Notes under the pieces: generated by a model
Databases searched by the model: none
Told to the model about the DNA's origin: nothing
Seen by the model: the letters and a program-made list of their open reading frames with translations, nothing else
Source: Actinomycetes bacterium
GTDB lineage: Bacteria; Actinomycetota; Acidimicrobiia; Acidimicrobiales; Palsa-688
Assembly: GCA_021796905.1 (NCBI GenBank)
Contig: JAKABK010000018.1
Span: forward strand, 1 to 13,027
Length of the DNA: 13,027 nucleotides
Direction of reading: 5' to 3'
Program-made: the position numbers and the translations under genes
Shown here: piece by piece, positions 13,014-13,027 of the stretch
How positions within the stretch are numbered: position 1 is the first letter of the stretch
How the letters are laid out: each line of letters starts with the position of its first letter

Positions 13014-13027
13014 CATCCTTGGAGCTC

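Overview
The window is very GC-rich, with codon third positions almost all G or C. Starts are often GTG, several promoters look leaderless, and the tRNA does not encode its CCA end. Together this points to a high-GC actinobacterium. A deep lineage such as Acidimicrobiia is possible, but that is inference and no marker gene here fixes it.

Layout. (1) 1-4405 is a purine-catabolism block. A 5' fragment of adenosine deaminase reads off the left edge on the minus strand. It is divergent from a three-gene xanthine-dehydrogenase-type molybdenum hydroxylase operon on the plus strand (FAD subunit, 2Fe-2S subunit, Mo-cofactor subunit), whose genes overlap by 11 and 14 bases. Adenosine to inosine, and then hypoxanthine or xanthine to urate, is the simple reading. 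(2) 4406-7171 holds a small two-helix membrane protein (minus), a Fur-family metal-responsive repressor, an APC-superfamily permease, a repeat-rich spacer, and tRNA-Ser(CGA) with a recognisable promoter. (3) 7172-10309 holds a zinc-free, cysteine-free quinone-oxidoreductase-like dehydrogenase (minus). A 542-base spacer without a convincing gene follows, and then a GabD1/Sad-type succinate-semialdehyde dehydrogenase (plus). (4) 10357-13000 is a minus-strand restriction-modification cassette: a DNA cytosine-5 methyltransferase, a Vsr mismatch endonuclease overlapping its end, and a 319-residue protein I read as the cognate restriction endonuclease. The last has a degenerate PD-(D/E)xK core, with D121 and then S136-L-K138.

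The strongest candidate for something undescribed is the methyltransferase-Vsr-nuclease cassette, because I cannot match its nuclease to any named restriction enzyme. A second theme is leaderless transcription. A TAnnnT -10 element sits 6-7 bases before the start codons of the Fur gene, the permease and the methyltransferase, and less perfectly (10 bases) before adenosine deaminase.

All calls come from reading the sequence by eye. No database search or folding program was run.
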